Made by a program: the position numbers and the translations under genes. A DNA stretch of 64,000 bases, from assembly GCA_014529385.2 (NCBI GenBank), contig CM043942.1:54994647-55058646 (forward strand). The letters run 5' to 3'. This stretch comes from Adiantum capillus-veneris. Taxonomy: Eukaryota > Streptophyta > Polypodiopsida > Polypodiales > Pteridaceae. The notes under the pieces are model-generated. The model ran no database searches and was not told the DNA's origin. It saw only the letters and a list, made by a program, of their open reading frames with translations. The number at the start of each line of letters is the position of its first letter. Within the stretch, counting starts at the first letter, position 1. Shown piece by piece: positions 23,301 to 33,574 of this stretch.

Positions 23301-25689
23301 ATTCGTGACCTGCTACTTCATTCAAAATTTCATCTTGGAAAGGGAGAGGGAAGTGGTCCCTCTTTGTCGCAGCATTGAGGGGTTTGTAATCCACGCAGAC
23401 CCTCCACTTACCATTCTTCTTGGGAGTGACTACAATAGGTGATACCCATTCGGAGTTGGATACTGGATAGATGAAGCCAGCCTTCAAGAGTCGATTCACT
23501 TCTTGTAGGAGAGCCTTTTGTTGCACAGATCCTAGTCGCCTTAACTTTTGAGCCACGGGTTTGGTCCCTGGTTTCAATTCAATTCGATGCTCTATTATAT
23601 CTACACCTCTTATTTGTGAGTAGTCAGTGATAAACAAATTGGGATACCTCCTTAACATATTGATGTAGGACCTCTTCTCCTCACAAGTAAGATCTTTTTC
23701 AAGCATCTTCTCAAATCCTTCTTCAAGGTGGTGGCATCTTTCATCCCCTCGTGTGTGATTGTCTGTTGGCTTTTCTTCTACTGGAACATCTTGAGTGTTG
23801 GCGTTGAATACAATTCCCATTACCTCCAAAGAAGACTCCTCTTCACTGGTTGATGCATTGGTTGATGCTTCCTCATCACTTGAGTAAGGACTCTCCTCCT
23901 CGCTCTCTTCATCTACCGTGGTTTCATAGTTGATATCTAGTTGCTTTCCTTCTCGCCAATCATACACCACCGGTTGACCCTTCTTAAGAATCAAACGACC
24001 ACTTCCCCATTTTTGATCTGCATTCACAGCAATGAGCCAAGGCCTCCCTAGGATGATGGGATAGCCCTCCCCCTTAGCTGGCATGACATACATATCCACT
24101 CGTGCATCTATGTTACATATAGAGACTTTTACATTTTCAATGATCCCCAAACACTTCACACTTGAGTTGTTGGCTAGCCTAGCTTGACAATTAGAGGACT
24201 TTGTAATTTCAAGCCCTAACCTGTTCATTGATTTTTCCGTGATCACACACATTTGAGCTCCACCATCAACATATACATTAGACACCTTTTTACCCCTTAT
24301 GTAAGCATCCACAATGGGTTCCACATCTTTTTGTAGCTTTGAGGCCACAACCTTAATGGAAAGATTTGCTTTCTTTTTTGGAATTCTTGTACTTACCAAC
24401 TTTGGCCATTGCCTTCTTACTTTGGCTGATAGGTGTAGAAGCTGAGGCCATGAAATGTTTGGCTTTTGCGTTTGTAAATCCTCCAGGATGTTGTAGGGCT
24501 CTAGCTCCTTTCCCAATGGGAAGTCTTTGATACCAATTTCCCTTCGCCTTGATCTTTTCTTCCTGCTACTTTCAGCTTCTTCCATCTTTGACTTCTTCTT
24601 CTTGTCCCTTCTGGCTGAATTTGTTCCTTCACTTCTCATGTCTTCATCCTTATAATGTGCTCTTGTGCGTTTTTCTGCCGGCATAACATCAAAGTTTAGA
24701 GTATGCTCATCTATTACCTCTTCTAGCTTGATGATGTTGACTCCTCTTTCTTCCTCCTCATGTGGGACGGGAGGTATATTTGCTGGTGGTGGTGGTCGAC
24801 GAAGGATTTGTGGGCCTTGAGCTTGTTCTTGCTGCACAGTGAGAGGAGGCGGTCTGGGGGGATATATGTCTCCCGGAAGTCGCCTTGGATGTGGACAATT
24901 GTACATGCCATGGTCCATTTCATTGCAATTCCAACATCGCAACTCTTGAGCTTGTCTTCATTGATTGCGATTCCCTTCTCTTGGTTGTCGTTGTTGAGGT
25001 AGGCCTTGTACTAGATTCAGAGTGAGGTTCTCAAGCTGTTGAGTCAGCCTTTGTAAAGCCTCTTGTTGAGAGTTATCTCCTATTTGTGAAGATTGTGCAA
25101 GAGGGGCCCTAATTGGTGCTTCCATGGTTTGTGAAGACTCCCTCTCACTCACTTCATTTAAACCCCTTGCTCTATGTGCTTGGAAGTGTAGTTTTCTAAA
25201 CTTGATGATGGCTACCTCACGTGCTTCTTCGAAGGTGGATGGGAATTTTAGCTCTACTTTAGCCTTTAAAAGTGGATACAAGCCAACCATGAATCTCTCT
25301 TTTTTTAGAAAGTTAGGTGCACCACCATGATTTTCTAATGTAGCCTCCCACCTACCCCATAGATTGACAAAGGTTGCTTCATAAGAGGGATAGTCTTCAA
25401 GTGATACCTGCTTATGTCCAATAAGACATTTCCATAGTCCTTCAGAAGTATCACCTTGCCCGAACTTGGAGAGGAAGATTGCTCGCAGTCTCTCCCAATT
25501 GGACTTGATTTGGGGATTCAAGGTCTCATACCATGCTTTAGCTTCTGCTTTTAGAACCAACGGGAAGGCTCGTAGCTTTACTTCCTCTTCATCTCTCCTG
25601 GATATGAGATGTGCCATCTCCAAGTTGTCAAGAAACTCTTGCGCATCTTCCCCACTTCTTGCATAGAACGTGGGAAAAGAACTTGACAT
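20371..25689 (-). CDS. A gag-pol polyprotein (two in-frame stops)
   Basis: A single frame of about 1773 codons. Gag starts MSSSFPTFYARSGEDAQEF. A TGA at 24958-24960 separates it from the zinc knuckle CWNCNEMDHGMYNC. The protease reads VYVDGGAQMCVI (D-G-G rather than D-S/T-G). RT has RVCVDYKPLNAATKRDHFPL and FMDDFCIYS (about 23086-23100). The first RNase H has lost catalytic Asp residues (VTPSVGFEAIG, TLEHNL). An additional RNase H follows with FDGAYQ, NNEAEY and GDSLLV intact. A TAA at 21802-21804 precedes the integrase: HDDVCGGHF...CKACKPCQ zinc domain, then GVDAIGPL, LSDRGPGF and NGLVEKVNG for D, D and E. The dual RNase H is the mark of the Tat group. Both stops could be single C-to-T changes. 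Suppression of the gag stop is possible but unproven. Confidence 0.93.
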
Positions 25690-25781
25690 TTTGTTTAGAC
25701 TTTTTGAAATCTCTTTTTTTTAAAAGAAAATTTTCTCTTACGGCCCGCACAAGATTATTAACACTATAAATCTGATTACAT

Positions 25782-25988
25782 TTAATTGAAGATGTACACA
25801 TCCATTGTTAATTCATACTTTATCATAGGTAGAATAAATGGATTAATTGAAGCATTGATTTCATTGAGGCGAGTGGATCCAAATATCCTCCTTATGATAG
25901 ATTGAAACCTAAACTTAATTGCAATGATTATATGAATGGATTGCCGAGCAATAGGCCTAAAAGGTTCATTGTTTTGATCATGATTCAT
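25782..25988 (-). CDS. A leader small ORF 2 (tandem module, unknown function)
   Basis: A 68-codon ORF on the gag strand, between the 5' LTR and gag, that I do not recognise. Its body (RQSIHIIIAIKFRFQ, IFGSTRLNEI, INPFILPMIKY, MDVYIF) matches the small ORF of insertion F at 46238-46467 (RQNIYIMVSTKLQFQ, IFGQPRLNSI, INPFILPMIRY, LDVFIF). Among identical residues about twenty codons differ only synonymously, which argues for selection on the protein. It is also a paralogue of the ORF just upstream. Hydrophobic-rich, with no signal peptide I would trust. Start Met is at 25988; the preceding codons contain a stop. Confidence 0.6.
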   Translation of the reverse strand: MNHDQNNEPFRPIARQSIHIIIAIKFRFQSIIRRIFGSTRLNEINASINPFILPMIKYELTMDVYIFN

Positions 25989-26071
25989 GTGCTACTCCTC
26001 GTTGTTGGTTTGAAGACCTCGTTCCTTCATATGGCCCTTGAGCACCCCTTCACCACTCCTTGTTCCTGCCT

Positions 26072-26283
26072 TCAAAACAAAATGAAAACGTGAACATCAA
26101 AAGAAGTTCCATAATTGATGATTGGAAGTATAATTGGATTGGGTGATGCCAGTATTTCTCTAAGTCTTTCTGCACCAAACATAAAACAATGCGTTGCTGG
26201 AAAAAGACTTCTCTATCTATGTCAATATTTACTCTAATGTGTTGTGCAAAATGAAATGGATAGATGGGAACTCCATTGTTCAT
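26072..26283 (-). pseudogene. A leader small ORF 1 (tandem module, one frameshift)
   Basis: First of two related modules in A's leader. The ATG at 26283 opens a frame reading YPFHFAQHIRVNIDIDREV then FFQQRIV. After a one-base frameshift near 26180 the other frame continues FGAERLREIL, SPNPIILPIINY, FDVHVFILF and a stop at 26072-26074. The F counterpart (46447-46650) runs through the same positions in one frame (FGPERLNEILLSPDPIILP, then FDVSVVILL and a stop). The matching stop positions suggest the frameshift is a late lesion in an otherwise maintained small protein. Function unknown. Confidence 0.55.
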
Positions 26284-26320
26284 CACTAAAAAATTTGAAG
26301 GTAACTTGGAAATATGTTCC

Positions 26321-26335
26321 TCAGTGGGGGCACCA
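26321..26335 (-). promoter_or_regulatory. A putative primer-binding site
   Basis: Five bases inside the 5' LTR the minus strand reads TGGTGCCCCCACTGAGG. It begins TGG as a PBS should and shares TGGTGCCC with element C's site. I cannot name the tRNA. Confidence 0.5.
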
Positions 26336-26340
26336 CTTTA

Positions 26341-27465
26341 TGAGGGCGAGCTTTTTGAAATGGGGCCTCTAAACCCAAACCAATGGGCCTACCCTCACAA
26401 AATGTTCGTAAAGAGGTACGCACACTACTTGGGGCACCACCTTCTTTTGGGAGTGGAGAAGGAAACCAATCAAAATAACACTTGCACTCACCCACTCAAG
26501 CAACACACTTTGAAAACCCCCTTACTCTATATACACTTTGGACACTTGAACACCATCAACGATTATGCAACCCAATGCCGTGCATCAAAATGAAATATGC
26601 AATTTGTGGAATAGCATTCACCTTCTCCCCATAAGAATATCCATAATACATCCAAACTCTTCCTCTCTCAAGCACTCATCAAAAAATCATGCACACAAGA
26701 CTTGCCTCTCAAACACACAAGAGAATCACTTACATCAAACTAACACACTTTGCATAGAGAGCTCATCTCCATCTATGCAATGCCGTGACACAAATAAAAT
26801 CACCATGAGAGGTAGCCACATGCATATGTAATGAAGCAAAAGAGAGTTGGAGTGAGAAATTTCTTTAGACCAATTGAATAAGTGTGGAGAAACAAACCAA
26901 TGATAAATTGAGAATAGAACACTTACTTGATTTCTCGCACACCTTTTAAGGGGAGGACAGACGCTGGCTAGCCATCACGAATTGCGACACTTGAAAGTTT
27001 TGAAGATGATTTCATGATCATTAACATAACCATGAGAGAGATCATGATGTATTTACAAGTTATTGAGGTGCTACAAATGATTTATTGGGTTGATGGAGTA
27101 AGAGATTGTAGAATGGAAAGAGTGGAGAATAGAGTTTGCACTTCCTCCAAAGAGGAGGGTTAGGAGGGAGGATGTGAAAGAGGGAGAGTTGGGATTTTCT
27201 CTACTATTGATCAAGAAACAACATGAAGTTGAAAATATAGGTGTGTGTCCTTGAGTCTCTCCAAGGGGGGCTATTTATAGTTGTGTAGGAGTGGGATTAT
27301 GCTACACTTAATTAGAGTAAGTGATTAGACCTAAGGTTAAACGAAGAGGGGAAATTTACTCTAGATAACTTAATAGCATAGAAAAATATATACACATATG
27401 AGGAAGAGGGCGTTGAGTAGGCTGACAAATGTTGCAAAAAGATGGTTACCATTTTATGCCACTCA
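26341..27465 (-). repeat. A 5' LTR (1125 bp, about 945-bp internal deletion)
   Basis: Shares both ends with the 18137-20210 LTR. At 27334/27335 it jumps from GATTAGACCTAA to GGTTAAACGAAG, skipping the block at about 19135-20077 of the partner. On the minus strand the missing block lies in U3, upstream of the TATA-like ATAAATAG (about 27275-27283), which is retained. Confidence 0.93.
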
Positions 27466-28118
27466 ATAGGATAATAAATTTATTTTGTTTTTAATATTCT
27501 AACTAGCTGGCTTTGTAGATGATTTTGGGTCGTAGAACTTGGAAAGAATAAAAGTTTTGTTCCATGCATTTGAGTTAGAAGCTTTTTACTAAATTGATTT
27601 ATTTTTTACTTTTGGATTCTTGGCTACATCTTTTAGAATAAGAAATCTTTGGGATAAGTTGATTTACTGACAATCTTCTTCGTGAGTATCTTTAGTTAGA
27701 TATGTAAACATGCTTTGTATGTACTAATGCACTTATATGGTTTTTGTTTTACATTGTTCAATTCTATGCTTATCATATTTGTGTGATCATATCGAGATCA
27801 ATCTTGTGAATCGCCTCTTCTTAGCACAAAATTGACACACTCTTGACTCATTAATTATACTTTGGTGTGAGTTTGATAGGTGAAACTCTCTCTAGCTTGT
27901 ACAAGGATTCTAATCAAGAATCCTTGATGTCTGGGTTGAGATTCTATCAATTATAGCTCACTCCACATACACATGCAAGTATATTTTTTGGCAGAAGAGA
28001 TGTTCCAGGTATGTGCATCAAAAAGGTATTCCTTTTTCTACCTTTTCCTTATCAACATTATCTTATAGGTTGTGATGCAAATAATCTTGTAAGACATCAA
28101 CTCATATTTTAAATTGAA
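27466..28118. other. no recognisable gene
   Basis: AT-rich spacer between element A's target duplication and the B1 5' LTR. No ORF over 60 codons and no element ends seen. Confidence 0.4.
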
Positions 28119-29077
28119 TGTTGACCGCTGGGTCAACAACACAACATAACTCAAGTTTCGTACCAAAGTCTTATCTTTTGCGACTTATGAAATGCTACGA
28201 ATTATGGCTATAAACGTCATTTGTAATGAGTAGTTATTCTAGTTTCAGAAGCCGGGGTGCAATGGCACTTCCAGATTGTAAATACAAAGCCATTTGACCC
28301 TTTCAACCCCATTTTTTGGTTAAACCTAAGGTAGCCTTAGTATGTAAGGTACCTAGGTCATTTTGTAAAAAAGGACTTTTAATCATAATCAAAACTTTAG
28401 CGCTGCCGTCTACTGTGTGTGAGAGAGAAAGAGAGTGAGCGTGAGCTTTATCCTCTCGCTACGCCCGGCTCGCTCAACACATTGGAGATCCGACTGCACC
28501 ATTGTTGTAGGCTCGAGGAGAGCTACGTGACAACGCCAAGCATTCCACGCGAGACGAAGCGCACACACCGACGCATCTACGAGCTATTTGTGGCCGTAAG
28601 TGTATCAAACGATGTCTGTTTTCTGCGTGCTAGTAGTCTATAGAATCATGGCAACATAAGCTACGCATAGGTACTCATAAATTTCAATTTCGGGCACTTT
28701 CAAAATTTTGCTCTGTCATCCTATGCATTTTTCGCAGATGGGCTTTGAGTGAGGGTTTTGAGTGTAGAAGCTTAGGGACAGGTGTATCCTAGTGAGGGGA
28801 TGGTGTTCCTTAAGTTTCGTATGAATCTGGCATGATTAGGTGAGTTACCTTCCGTATGTGTGTATGTGGCTAGGTGGTGTAGTTGAGGGCATTGAGGTTC
28901 TTGATTGTGGTTTAGTTGGCCTTCCAGAGTGTTGTATGTGTAGGATGGTCTCAGCCTGACAAGCTACAGAGATTTCCTCCGTGTGCGTATCGTGTCATCT
29001 ATGTCCTCGATTGACATTATGTTGATCTAGGTAGTGTTTGCATGCACTTCATGGGTGTGTGAGTTGCCCGTCCAACA
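28119..29077 (+). repeat. B1 5' LTR (959 bp)
   Basis: Ends TGTTG...CAACA as a 5-bp inverted pair. The first 59 bases match 38796-38854 with one mismatch. A GAGAGAGAAAGAGAG tract lies near 28420. Confidence 0.88.
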
Positions 29078-29078
29078 T

Positions 29079-29096
29079 TGGCGCCGCTGCCGGGGA
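29079..29096 (+). promoter_or_regulatory. B1 primer-binding site, Asp-tRNA type
   Basis: Reads TGGCGCCGCTGCCGGGGA. This is one mismatch from the TGGCGCCGTTGCCGGGGA site that many plant Athila/Tat-group gypsy elements use for tRNA-Asp. Confidence 0.8.
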
Positions 29097-29619
29097 CGCA
29101 AGGACCTAAGTAGGTTTCCTACTAACACTCGTGTGATGGTTGCTTGATTTAGTTTCGGCTAAAGAAAGCGTTTTTCTTAAGTGGATCCAGAAGAGGATAT
29201 TCCGCGATCAAGTGGATAGCCAGGAACCGTGTGTCTTGCCGAGGGTCTGTGACTAGATAGGTTTAGTTAGGATCTGTGGATTAGAGTAGTTGTTGGTGGT
29301 CAAGTGATTTGTGAGGTGATAAAAGCATTTACTAGTCCGTGTGTGGCAGTGAAGCATTTTTCTACTCATAGATGCAAAACCCATATGATTTGTAGGAGTA
29401 GCTTTAGGTAAGTGATCTGATTATGATCTAGAGCTATTCAGCACTGAATTATTTGCTTAAGTGCTTGATTGCATTTGAAATCACGGAAAAGTGTGCTTTT
29501 GAGGGTAAAAATGCATTAAACAAGCTTTTGTGGATATTTTTGTCTGACTGACTGATGTTGGGCACATAAAAGAGCATTTGCAAGGGTTCTGTGAAAAAAA
29601 CCTGCAATTCTGTAAACAT

Positions 29620-31051
29620 AGACATCCTACACGTAGGATGTCTCAAGGGGGTTTTGGAGACCAAATTTTGAAATTCTGAGTTGACCAGTGTGTTCAGAAG
29701 GTAGGTTTTACCCTATTTTCACTTGGAAAGTGGAAATTTGACCAAATTTTGACAGATCAAAGCCAAAAGACGAGAATTGCCAAACATCCTACCCAAATTG
29801 TGCCAAGACATAATTTTTGAGACCAAACCATAGGATGACTCCATAGGCATGTTCTAAATGTTGTATTGAGTGCATGTGATAAATTTCATTTCATTTGGGT
29901 CAGTGAAAGGGAAGATTGAGCGGACTTTAGCACTGTTGACTGAAAAAGGCAAGAACAGCTAGTTTTGGGGTCTTTTGACATCCAAATTAAAATCTAAGCA
30001 TAGCATTGGGTTGCTGACATCATGGGGAAGCTGTGGGACAAGTCTGGGGTCAAACAGGCCAAAAAGACATCCTACGCGTAGGATGTCTTCTGTGTGATTT
30101 TGGACTCTAAACAAAATTCTGAGCATACCACAATGATCAGCACCTTAAGGAGAGTCTGTGGTTCAAATTTGGGGCAATTCTGAGCAGTTAGACATCCTAC
30201 GCGTAGGATGTCTAAGGCATGATTTAGAGGCCAAATTCAAACTGTGGACATAGCAGGGTGTTGTATAGCCTTAGGCAAGCCTCCTAGGCAAATTTGGTCC
30301 AATTTGGAGTTGATTTGACTTGGGAATTCATCAGAACAGACATCAGGCTTTTGGAACAGATTCTTGATCATTTGCCCAACCTATAGGTGTCAGAATCAAA
30401 AAGTAAAAATAGCTGTGAGCTTAGCACATCAAGGGGAAGCTACAGTGCAAGTTTGAGATGAAACAGAGCAAAAAGACATCCTATGCGTAGGATGTCTCCA
30501 GGGTCATAAAGTGGTCAAAATTCTACTTTGGCCATATAGGGAGGTTCTAAGTGTCTCAAGGATTCCAGAACATTTTTCAAAAGTGAATTTGGACCTTGTT
30601 TGGCCTATTTACCAAGAAAATACAAGAATTGTCAGACATCCTACTCTTGGAGTGCACTAGAAGCTCTTGCAGCCTAAATCTTGACCTATTGGCATCCAAA
30701 TTCAATTTTGAGTATACCATTGGGTTGCTGAGCACTAGGAGAATCTTGGGATCAAGTTTGGACAAAATCTGAGCAGTTAGACATCCTACGCGTAGGATGT
30801 CTCCAGCTTGATTTAGGACTCCAAACCAACCTATGAGCACACCACTGTGATCAGCACATCAAGGAGAAGTTGGGGTGAAAATTTCAAGTCATTCTGAGCA
30901 AAAAGACATCCTACGCGTAGGATGTCTCAAGGCCATTTTTAGGTCCAAAGGAAATTCTGACCATACCATTGTGTTGCTAGACTCAAGGGGAGTCTGTGGA
31001 CCAAATTTTGTTAAATTCTGAGCATATAGACATCCTACGCGTAGGATGTCT
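29620..31051 (+). repeat. B1 leader array of a 24-bp palindrome in roughly 120-bp units
   Basis: The half-site AGACATCCTACG followed by its exact reverse complement occurs at 30065-30088, 30190-30213, 30779-30802, 30904-30927 and 31028-31051. Single-base variants occur at 29620-29643 and 30474-30497, with a decayed half copy near 30634. Spacings are about 125, 284, 305, 125 and 124 bp, near multiples of a unit. Between palindromes the text also repeats (TTCTGAGCATA, CACATCAAGGGGAAG, TTGGACTC phrases). It has no ORF. The unit could form a strong RNA hairpin or a dyad protein-binding site. Confidence 0.95.
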
Positions 31052-31505
31052 CTAGGCCAGTTTTAGGGTCTAATTGTACTTTTGACCATACAGGAGTGTT
31101 CAAAGTCTCACAGAGATCCCAAATCTTCTTTTAAATTTGAATTTGGACTCATTTTGACCATTCTAAACTGCATTTCACTGTTTTGGCCATAACTTTCACA
31201 AACGGTATCGGATTGGAAAAGTTTTTATATCAAAACGTAGCCTGAGAGCGGCTCTACAGATCTTAAAGCAAAACTTGAACTAAATGATGCCGACGGCAAC
31301 CGATTAGGTCAAATTTGAAAAAAACGTCGTTTGAGGCCTCAAAATACATCCGCAAGTTAGGGGTGTCTAAAAGCGACAATTTGCGAGAATTGTGAGAAAA
31401 CGGTTGCGGTTTTGGACATAGTTTCGACTTTTCCCTAACCAAAGCACTTGAACACAGTGGACTAAGTCTACTTGAACCAAGCAAAATCTCTTAAGCCCAG
31501 AAATC

Positions 31506-31997
31506 ATGTCAACCCTAGATTCAAACGCAGCTTACACAAGCTTGGAGATCCCGACTATAGAGGAATATCCTCCCATGATGGATCTTCCAAACTTGCAATT
31601 GATAAAGATCCATCTTGTTGAGAGAGTTTGGATGATTGGTCATGAGAGTGAAGGACTATATAGATACATTGACAACAATGAGGTCAATCTTTATAGGTGC
31701 TCACATCCATACCTAGAAGAGATAACGGATTACAAGCTCTTATATGTCTACACATACGGAGTCGACTGTCAATGGAGATCTATAGTTGTCGACAAGTATG
31801 GACGAGAATACAGAGTTGTAGAAAGCACAAATCCACTGAGTGTACTAGAAAGAGGTGGATATTTGGTCAATGAAGGACCACAAATGCCTCCACCAAACAT
31901 GAGAATTCCTATAGGAATTCCAAGAAGAGAGCCACCAAGATTCCCTTCAAGAGCGATAACGACAGAAGGATTGGGAGAGTCTTGGTTAGACTTGTAG
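31506..31997 (+). CDS. B1 ORF1, unknown 163-aa protein upstream of gag
   Basis: Not recognised. It begins MSTLDSNAAYTSLEIPTIEE, has a Tyr- and aromatic-rich middle (LYRYIDNNEVNLYRC, YKLLYVYTYGVDCQWR) and ends in a proline/arginine stretch (MPPPNMRIPIGIPRREPPR). The frame is uninterrupted, unlike its neighbours. The gag frame is already open over the last part of this ORF in another phase, so the two may be expressed by frameshifting or once have been one protein. No membrane segment or catalytic motif is evident. An accessory or N-terminal gag extension is the simplest guess. Confidence 0.6.
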   Translation: MSTLDSNAAYTSLEIPTIEEYPPMMDLPNLQLIKIHLVERVWMIGHESEGLYRYIDNNEVNLYRCSHPYLEEITDYKLLYVYTYGVDCQWRSIVVDKYGREYRVVESTNPLSVLERGGYLVNEGPQMPPPNMRIPIGIPRREPPRFPSRAITTEGLGESWLDL

Positions 31998-33574
31998 ACA
32001 ATCGACGAGTTAGACCATCCCAAGTCCAGAAATGGGTAAACAGAAAATACTCCGGAGATAAAGATCCGAGAGATCACGTAACGGCTTTTAGAAGAGTGAT
32101 TAGAGCAGAGGAAGTTTCAGATTTTGCGACACAGTTTGCGGGATTTGGATTGACTCTAGAAGATGATGCAACTACATGGTTCGACTCGGTGGAAAAATGG
32201 GATTTTGAGACCCTAGATGAGTTGTTTGAGGAGTTTATTGAAAAATTCTCGCCAAAAGGCATTGCTCACAACACGGTCTCGCAAATCCATAGATTCAAAC
32301 AGAAAGAGAATGAATCAGTATGCAAAGCATCATTACGGCTCAAGAGATATGTTAAGCTCTGTTCGAGAGCGGAATTACCTACGCAAGCACGACTGATGCT
32401 GATCTTTATCTAGGGAATGAGACATGCGGGCCTTCAGAAGGATCTGCATATGATAAGGAGGACGACGTTAAACGAGTTGATCAAAGAAGCTCTTTATCTA
32501 GTGGATAACTGTGAAGCATACAAAGAAAAGGACTTAAAGAGTCAAGGAGATGACACATCCTCTCAGCACAGTGTTTCAAAGATAAGTAAGTCCATTGCCA
32601 AGCCAACGGCACCTATTGATCAAGAAAAGCTTATCGACGACTTGGTCAAGAGGTTGATTCCTCTTGTAAGGTCTGATTCGGGAGAGCCAAAGTGGTGTGA
32701 AATTGAGAGAAAATGGACGAACCATACGGGGGAAGAGTGCTATTATAGCATGGAAAACGCTAGGGAGAGGTATCTACAACCTGTTCTAGAAGCACCTACT
32801 CCACCTAGATACATTACGGGGAATGTGCCAGGACCAGTAGGAGTTTTAAGGCCACAGCTTGTCTTAGGACAACAACCTCCGCTGCCAGGTGCTAGAATTC
32901 CGGTAGACATGAGATACATGCCAATGATGGAAGCATCAAATAAACCAACGCCAATACAAGATACAATGTGGTATAGAAACCAAAGTGAGTACTACCCTTT
33001 GGAGCAACAAAATATGAGAGAAACACATGGAGTGGTGAGGCCTGTACAACCTCCACCTCCTGGGTTTCAGTCGAAAGAAAGAAGGTATGAAATGGACGAA
33101 AGGACATTGCGATTCATTGCAAATAGCGGCTTATCTAGGTCAGAGCTTGCTTATAGCCAAGAGTAAATGCTAAAAGAATCTCCTCAACCAGAGACAGATT
33201 GTCACAAAAGTCATGACAACCACTTGGTCAAACAATGTCCTCATGTGGAGATCACTGAAGTAAATGCCTATTGTCTTGAGTGTGGCATCACTCACTTGAT
33301 CCCCGATTGCCTGAAAAAACCAAACCAAATCAGGAAAATCACGACAAATGTATTAGGGATTGTTCAGCTACCTAATAGCTCAGAAAATGAAAATGTTGTA
33401 CCAATTCAAGTGGTTACGACAGCACAAGCTCAAAGGAAAGCTTATGAGAATCCAGAGACAAAGAACACGGAAAGTGACACGAGTCCAAAGAAAAATGATG
33501 GACCAAAGACAGACGCACTAGTCAGAAAACCAAGAGCAAACGAAATAGTTGGAAAGCTAGAAAAACTACGATGA
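31982..33574 (+). pseudogene. B1 gag with unusual tandem zinc knuckles
   Basis: A retrotransposon gag-type domain (YSGDKDPRDHVTAFRRVI, ATTWFDSVEKWDFETLDEL, FIEKFSPKGIAHNTV, IHRFKQKENESV) in one frame. It is interrupted by TAG at 32411-32413 and TAA at 33164-33166. The C-terminal part has two zinc-knuckle-like sequences with three rather than four residues before His: CHKSHDNHLVKQC (second Cys replaced by Ser) and CLECGITHLIPDC. The 31982 start is only a TTG; the true start is unclear because the frame is open further upstream inside ORF1. The stop TGA overlaps the next ORF's ATG (ATGA at 33571-33574). Confidence 0.75.

Larger units (their letters stand above)
18137..27465 (-). mobile_element. 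Ty3/gypsy element A (dual RNase H, Tat-like), nearly intact
   Basis: LTRs at 18137-20210 and 26341-27465 share TGAG...CTCA ends and are flanked by ATAG (18133-18136 and 27466-27469), a 4-bp target duplication. Minus-strand order: 5' LTR, PBS-like site, leader with two small ORFs, gag, zinc knuckle, protease, RT, RNase H, second RNase H, integrase, polypurine tract, 3' LTR. I count about a dozen mismatches over the 1.1 kb the LTRs share, so the insertion is recent compared with the other elements here. The polyprotein has only two stops. Confidence 0.95.

Noticed and set aside
24958-24960. Programmed stop suppression at A's gag TGA
   Set aside because: Possible, but one copy cannot separate it from a simple CGA-to-TGA lesion, and the other stop in the same frame favours decay.
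25902-26093. Plus-strand ORF over element A's leader
   Set aside because: Synonymous-site differences and matched stops support the minus strand, so the plus-strand reading is a shadow.
29620-31051. CRISPR-like appearance of regularly spaced palindromic repeats
   Set aside because: The spacers are themselves related to one another and about 100 bp long, the locus is a plant retrotransposon leader, and no cas genes exist.
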